Shown: positions 60,074 to 64,000 of the stretch, piece by piece
Layout: every line of letters begins with the position of its first letter
How positions within the stretch are numbered: the first letter of the stretch is position 1
Assembly (NCBI GenBank): GCA_038147195.1
Contig: JAYQTB010000004.1
Span: 2,046,001-2,110,000 of the forward strand
DNA from: Eutrophocola salsuginis
Lineage (GTDB): Bacteria; Pseudomonadota; Gammaproteobacteria; Pseudomonadales; Pseudohongiellaceae
Reading direction: 5' to 3'
DNA length: 64,000 nucleotides
Notes under the pieces: generated by a model
Seen by the model: the letters and a program-made list of their open reading frames with translations, nothing else
Told to the model about the DNA's origin: nothing
The model's database searches: none
Made by a program: the position numbers and the translations under genes

Positions 60074-60547
60074 ATGTTCGATCCCAGTTTTTTTGAACTC
60101 ATCGTAATCTGTGTCGTCGCGCTGCTCGTGCTTGGCCCCGACAAACTTCCCGGAGCTATCAAGACACTCGGGTTGTGGATAGGCCGCCTGCGCAGAAGTT
60201 TCAACAACATCAAGCGGGAAATCGAACAGGAGGTCGGTGCAGATGAAATTCGCCGGCAGCTTCGCAATGAAGCCATCATGGAAAAGTTCAATTCCACGAA
60301 AAACCAAGTCAACCAGTCCATCCAGTCCGTTAAGGACGAGGCAAAGTCGTTGAAGGATGATCTCGACCTAAAAAAGGAGTTATCGGCTTCACCTAATGAG
60401 AACAAGAGTGCCGCCAACGGGCAGGAAGAATTCGAGCCTTTGGAAAAAATCGACGTCAACGACCCCGCAGCAAAAATAATCAAGCCCGCACCCGAATCAC
60501 CGTATCAAGAAACCAAATCACCCAACGACAAGTCTTCGGATAGCTGA
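60074..60547 (+). CDS. tatB: Twin-arginine translocase subunit TatB
   Basis: 157 residues. One membrane helix (FFELIVICVVALLVLGPDKLP, with the conserved Glu and the GPDKLP hinge), a long amphipathic and charged region (FNNIKREIEQEVGADEIRRQL) and a disordered tail. With TatC it forms the receptor for twin-arginine signal peptides. tatC begins 10 bases after its stop. Confidence 0.95.
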   Translation: MFDPSFFELIVICVVALLVLGPDKLPGAIKTLGLWIGRLRRSFNNIKREIEQEVGADEIRRQLRNEAIMEKFNSTKNQVNQSIQSVKDEAKSLKDDLDLKKELSASPNENKSAANGQEEFEPLEKIDVNDPAAKIIKPAPESPYQETKSPNDKSSDS

Positions 60548-60557
60548 ACCAGACATC

Positions 60558-61340
60558 ATGGTATACACCGCACAACAGGATCAGGAACAAGATCCCAAGG
60601 AACAGCCGCTGATCTCACACTTGGTTGAGCTGAGGGACAGGCTGCTGCGCAGTCTGCTTGTCGTACTGGTATTGTTCCTGTGTATTTTTCCCTGGGGCAA
60701 CGACCTCTATATATTCGTGTCACGACCCCTGCTTGATGTGTTGCCCGAAGGTTCCAGCATGATCGCGACGTCGCCAACTTCGCCATTCATGATTCCTTTC
60801 AAGACCTCGATCTATGCCGCACTATTCCTTGGCGTGCCTTTCATCCTGCACCAGGCTTGGGCCTTCATTTCGCCGGGGCTGTACAAGAACGAAATCCGCA
60901 TCACGCTGCCCATCCTGGTTTCCAGCGTCGTGCTTTTTTATGCGGGCATCGCCTTCGCCTACTACCTGGTGTTCAACTTCGTCTTCGCCTTCTTCGTCAA
61001 CAGCGCGCCAGAAACCGTTTCGGTGATGACCGATATCACTCAGTACCTGGATTTTGTGCTGTCGTTGTTTCTGGTTTTTGGCCTGGTTTTCGAAACACCC
61101 ATTGCTACGCTGCTGCTGATCTTTTCTGGCGTCACAACTCCAAAGAAACTTGCGGAGAAAAGGCCTTACATCATCATTGCCTGTTTCGTGATAGGCATGT
61201 TCCTGACACCCCAGGACGTGCTGTCACAGTCTTTCGTCGCCATACCCATGTGGATGCTGTTCGAACTTGGGCTGTTTGCCGGCAAGATGCTGCACAGGGA
61301 AGACGAGGAAGAGGGCGAGTCTGAATCGGTGAATGAATAG
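60558..61340 (+). CDS. tatC: Twin-arginine translocase subunit TatC
   Basis: 260 residues, six membrane helices. SHLVELRDRLLRSL at the N-terminus is the signal-peptide-binding motif; SPTSPFMIPFKTSIYAALF and FGLVFETPIATLLLI, with the conserved Glu, are family segments; TTPKKLAEKRPYIIIACFVIGMFLTP is near the end, and an acidic tail closes the protein. Last gene of tatABC; it converges on dtd, 38 bases away. Confidence 0.97.
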   Translation: MVYTAQQDQEQDPKEQPLISHLVELRDRLLRSLLVVLVLFLCIFPWGNDLYIFVSRPLLDVLPEGSSMIATSPTSPFMIPFKTSIYAALFLGVPFILHQAWAFISPGLYKNEIRITLPILVSSVVLFYAGIAFAYYLVFNFVFAFFVNSAPETVSVMTDITQYLDFVLSLFLVFGLVFETPIATLLLIFSGVTTPKKLAEKRPYIIIACFVIGMFLTPQDVLSQSFVAIPMWMLFELGLFAGKMLHREDEEEGESESVNE

Positions 61341-61378
61341 ACATTCAGAACATTTGTTTCGGTCGAACCGCCTGCGTT

Positions 61379-61816
61379 TTATCCTTTCAGCATAAATGTC
61401 ACTGGACCGTCATTGGTCAGTGATACCTGCATATCCGCCGCGAACTCTCCGGTTGCCACCTCGGTATATACAGCTTTTGCCTGGCTGACAAAGTATTCAT
61501 ACAGGGATTTGGCCTGCTCTGGTGATTTGGCACTGGAGAAACTCGGCCGCAGGCCACGGCCTGTATCGGCAGCCAAAGTGAATTGGGACACCACGAGAAG
61601 ACCGCCGTTGATATCGGTGACACTGAGATTCATCTTCTTTTCACCATCGGCGAACACTCGGTAAGCAAGCACCTTGTTCAGCAGCCTGTTGGCATTCTCC
61701 CGGGTGTCGTCCCTTTCAACCCCAAGCAGCACCAGCAGTCCTTTATCGATTGCACCAGCCGTATTGCCATCGATATCCACTTTCGCCGAGCTTACCCGCT
61801 GTATGAGTGCCAGCAT
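61379..61816 (-). CDS. dtd: D-aminoacyl-tRNA deacylase
   Basis: 145 residues. Hydrolyses D-aminoacyl-tRNA (and Gly-tRNA-Ala) so that D-amino acids do not enter proteins. The two signature motifs are SQFTLAADTGRGLRPSF (catalytic Gln region) and NDGPVTFML at the C-terminus, which carries the cross-subunit Gly-cisPro-type motif. It lies 8 bases downstream of typA on the same strand. Confidence 0.96.
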   Translation of the reverse strand: MLALIQRVSSAKVDIDGNTAGAIDKGLLVLLGVERDDTRENANRLLNKVLAYRVFADGEKKMNLSVTDINGGLLVVSQFTLAADTGRGLRPSFSSAKSPEQAKSLYEYFVSQAKAVYTEVATGEFAADMQVSLTNDGPVTFMLKG

Positions 61817-61824
61817 GAGAGATG

Positions 61825-63654
61825 TCAGACGCCTCGCAATTCCGAGCCGCGGCTGCGGCGCTTGCGTTCATTCTCCGTGAGGTATTGCTTGCGCAGGCGA
61901 ATATGGCGCGGCGTGATTTCCACCAATTCGTCGCTCTCGATGAACTCCATCGCCTGCTCGAGACTGTGTTTCACGGGCGGTGTCAGGATGATGTTTTCAT
62001 CGCTACCCGAAGCACGGATATTGGTCAGTTGCTTCGCCTTGGTCGGGTTAACCACCAGGTCGTTTTCCCTGCTGTGCAGTCCGACGATCATGCCTTCGTA
62101 GACCTCGCTATTGGGATCGATGAACAGCCTGCCCCTTTCCTGCAAGTTGAACAGGGCATAGCCCAGCGTCTTACCCTTGACCATGGACACCAGCACACCA
62201 TTGGAGCGGGTCGCGATATCGCCCTTCTTCACCGGTCCGAAATGATCAAAGATATGGGTCATAATACCTGAACCGGAGGTCAGGCCCAGGAATTGAGTGC
62301 GAAAGCCAATCAGCCCGCGGGTGGGAATGACGAAACTTATGCGGATACGTCCGCGGCCATCGGCACTCATGTCCTGCATTTCCGCCTTACGGTAGCCCAG
62401 CTCCTCGATGACGGCGCCCTGGTGCTCCTCCTCGACGTCGATGACAAGGTGCTCGAAAGGCTCATGCAGTTCACCGTCGATCATTTTGGTCACCACTTCG
62501 GGACGAGATACCGCCAGCTCAAAACCTTCCCGGCGCATGGTTTCGATCAGCACGGACAGGTGTAATTCGCCACGGCCTGACACGCGGAATTTTTCCGGTG
62601 AGTCACCCGGCTCGACGCGAAGAGCCACGTTATGAATGAGCTCGCGTTCCAAGCGCTCTTTCAGATTGCGACTGGTGATGAACTTGCCGTCCTGGCCAGC
62701 GAACGGCGAGTCGTTGACCTGGAAGGTCATGGTCACAGTGGGTTCATCCACGGTCAGAGCCGGTAGGGTCTCGGGATGCTCCGGGTCGCAGATCGTATCG
62801 CTGATATTCAGCTCGTCGATGCCGGTGATACAGATTATGTCACCGGCGGACGCAGATTCGGCGTCGACCTGCTGAAGACCAAGATAAGTTTTTACCTGGC
62901 CGATCTTTCCCTTGCGGCTCTTACCATGCCGGTCAAGGATCACCACGGGCATATTGGTCTTGACTTTGCCGCGGGTAACGCGACCGACACCGATGACGCC
63001 GACATAGGAGGAGTAATCCAGTGCACTGATCTGCAGTTGCAACGGGCCATCACGATCCACTTGGGGTGCGGGCACCTTGTCGACAATAAGCTGGAAAAGG
63101 CTTTCCATGTTGTTTTCAAGCTTGTCAGATTCAACACCGGCGCGACCTTCCAGAGCCGAGGCATAGATGACAGGGAAGTCTAGCTGCTGCTCCGTGGCGC
63201 CAAGGCGATCGAACAATTCGAATACTTCGTTTAGCACCCAATCAGGACGGGCACCGTCGCGATCGATCTTGTTGATGACCACGATGGGGTGCAGGCCGCG
63301 GGCAAAAGCTTTTTGAGTGACAAAACGGGTTTGCGGCATGGGCCCTTCAACAGCATCGACCAGCAGCAGGACGCTATCCACCATGGACAAAACGCGCTCA
63401 ACCTCACCACCAAAGTCGGCATGTCCCGGAGTATCGACGATGTTAATGCGGTAATCCTGCCAGTTCACGGCCGTGTTCTTGGCCAGAATGGTAATACCAC
63501 GTTCCTTTTCCTGATCGTTGGAATCCATCACGCGCTTGATTTCCTTGCCGCGAGTGTCAAGGGTACCGGACTGCTGCAGCAGCTTGTCGACCAGCGTGGT
63601 CTTGCCGTGGTCAACGTGTGCGATGATGGCGATGTTTCGAATCTTGTCGATCAA
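61825..63654 (-). CDS. typA: Translational GTPase TypA/BipA
   Basis: 609 residues. Ribosome-binding GTPase that helps 50S assembly at low temperature and under stress. G1 AHVDHGKTT (12-20), the G2/switch region KERGITI, G3 DTPGHADFGGEV, and G4 NKIDRDGARPD are present, followed by the EF-G-like domains II, III and V and the BipA-specific C-terminal domain (RIRLRKQYLTENERKRRS). Full length for the family. dtd follows it, and the truncated thiI precedes it on the same strand 109 bases away. Confidence 0.97.
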   Translation of the reverse strand: MIDKIRNIAIIAHVDHGKTTLVDKLLQQSGTLDTRGKEIKRVMDSNDQEKERGITILAKNTAVNWQDYRINIVDTPGHADFGGEVERVLSMVDSVLLLVDAVEGPMPQTRFVTQKAFARGLHPIVVINKIDRDGARPDWVLNEVFELFDRLGATEQQLDFPVIYASALEGRAGVESDKLENNMESLFQLIVDKVPAPQVDRDGPLQLQISALDYSSYVGVIGVGRVTRGKVKTNMPVVILDRHGKSRKGKIGQVKTYLGLQQVDAESASAGDIICITGIDELNISDTICDPEHPETLPALTVDEPTVTMTFQVNDSPFAGQDGKFITSRNLKERLERELIHNVALRVEPGDSPEKFRVSGRGELHLSVLIETMRREGFELAVSRPEVVTKMIDGELHEPFEHLVIDVEEEHQGAVIEELGYRKAEMQDMSADGRGRIRISFVIPTRGLIGFRTQFLGLTSGSGIMTHIFDHFGPVKKGDIATRSNGVLVSMVKGKTLGYALFNLQERGRLFIDPNSEVYEGMIVGLHSRENDLVVNPTKAKQLTNIRASGSDENIILTPPVKHSLEQAMEFIESDELVEITPRHIRLRKQYLTENERKRRSRGSELRGV

Positions 63655-63763
63655 GGGAGTGAGGGCTCCTGCCCCGGGTGGACGTTAAAAAACGCGCGAT
63701 TATACAGGTTATACAGGGTGGTAAATAGGGCCCCGGAAGGGCGTGTTCCCTTGGGCTGGCGGG

Positions 63764-64000
63764 CTACCTGCGATCCGGTCTGAATACAGCGACGTTAGCA
63801 AAACCTTGTTCCTGCAGGTAGCACGTATGCAACCGGCTCATGACGCCCTTGGCGCAATACAGTAGATAGGTCCCGTCCTGCGGTAGTTTCGGGAAACGAC
63901 TGTTTAGGCGGTAGAAAGGTATTCGCTCCACTGGGTAGCCGGTAATCTCCAGCGGCTGCTGCTCTTCCTCGTCGGGATGCCGAATATCGATGATTACGTC
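63764..64000 (-). CDS. thiI: tRNA 4-thiouridine synthase ThiI, C-terminal rhodanese part (5' end outside window)
   Basis: 78 residues remain, read from 64000 to the TAG at 63764-63766. They form the end of a rhodanese-like domain: DVIIDIRHPDEEE, VERIPFYRLNSRF and the persulfide loop LLYCAKGVMSRL whose Cys corresponds to the catalytic Cys456 of E. coli ThiI, then YLQEQGFANVAVFRP. ThiI uses this persulfide for s4U8 in tRNA and for thiamine thiazole synthesis. The presence of the rhodanese extension shows the long, gammaproteobacterial form. thiI next to typA is the pseudomonad order. Confidence 0.88.
   Translation of the reverse strand, partial: DVIIDIRHPDEEEQQPLEITGYPVERIPFYRLNSRFPKLPQDGTYLLYCAKGVMSRLHTCYLQEQGFANVAVFRPDRR

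Noticed and set aside
1..64000. tRNA or rRNA genes, CRISPR arrays, insertion sequences, prophage or integrase genes
   Set aside because: No cloverleaf-like sequence, regularly spaced repeats, transposase or integrase motifs were seen in the gaps; all long frames belong to chromosomal families.

Overview
The window is ordinary chromosome from a heterotrophic, probably aerobic and marine-type gammaproteobacterium. Evidence: a housekeeping gene order I remember from Pseudomonas-like genomes (ponA / pilMNOPQ-aroK-aroB / gltB-gltD-hemE, then rpmE / priA / SPOR protein / hslVU / DUF971 / ubiE-ubiJ-ubiB / hisI-hisE / tatABC / dtd / typA / thiI), bioBFCD, the dxs-ispA-xseB set, two very large TonB-dependent receptors, several secreted proteins and c-type cytochromes. 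I see no rRNA, tRNA, insertion sequence, phage gene or CRISPR array. The genes at both edges are cut.

Layout. 0-4.2 kb: end of an OmpR-type response regulator, a lytic transglycosylase, a membrane-anchored DsbA-like protein and a lactate/glycolate-type permease. 4.5-7.5 kb: korA-korB, a 2-oxoacid:ferredoxin oxidoreductase. 7.9-13.8 kb: accessory block with a TonB-dependent receptor and five small exported proteins. 13.8-18.8 kb: Atm1-type ABC exporter, dxs, ispA, xseB on the minus strand. 19.3-21.9 kb: cytochrome c', a diheme cytochrome c and trhO. 22-27.9 kb: biotin genes bioBFCD and, divergently, bioA, with a decayed comF between them; then a divergent metF. 29-36.6 kb: gltB-gltD-hemE-folK operon. 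36.8-42.7 kb: a convergent pair, CRTAC1/ASPIC-UnbV repeat protein plus a TonB-dependent receptor, sitting between gltB and aroB. 43-48 kb: aroB, aroK, a tiny relic of the pilMNOPQ operon, and ponA split by a frameshift. 48-64 kb: rpmE, a frameshifted chorismate mutase, priA, SPOR protein, hslVU, DUF971, ubiE, ubiJ, a beta-lactamase-fold hydrolase, ubiB, hisIE, tatABC, dtd, typA and the 3' end of thiI.

The main discoveries are gene relics. A 483-bp stretch before aroK still reads, in one frame but with three stops, as the N-terminus of PilM joined directly to the C-terminus of the secretin PilQ: an internal deletion has removed almost all of pilMNOPQ. Upstream of bioB a multiply frameshifted comF is recognisable. 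Both belong to type IV pilus/natural transformation functions, so this lineage appears to have lost DNA uptake. Two other genes (ponA, chorismate mutase) carry single frameshifts that may be recent mutations or assembly errors. I found no convincing wholly new multi-gene system; the most unusual intact regions are the TonB receptor/secreted-protein block at 7.9-13.8 kb and the CRTAC1/TonB pair at 36.8-42.7 kb.
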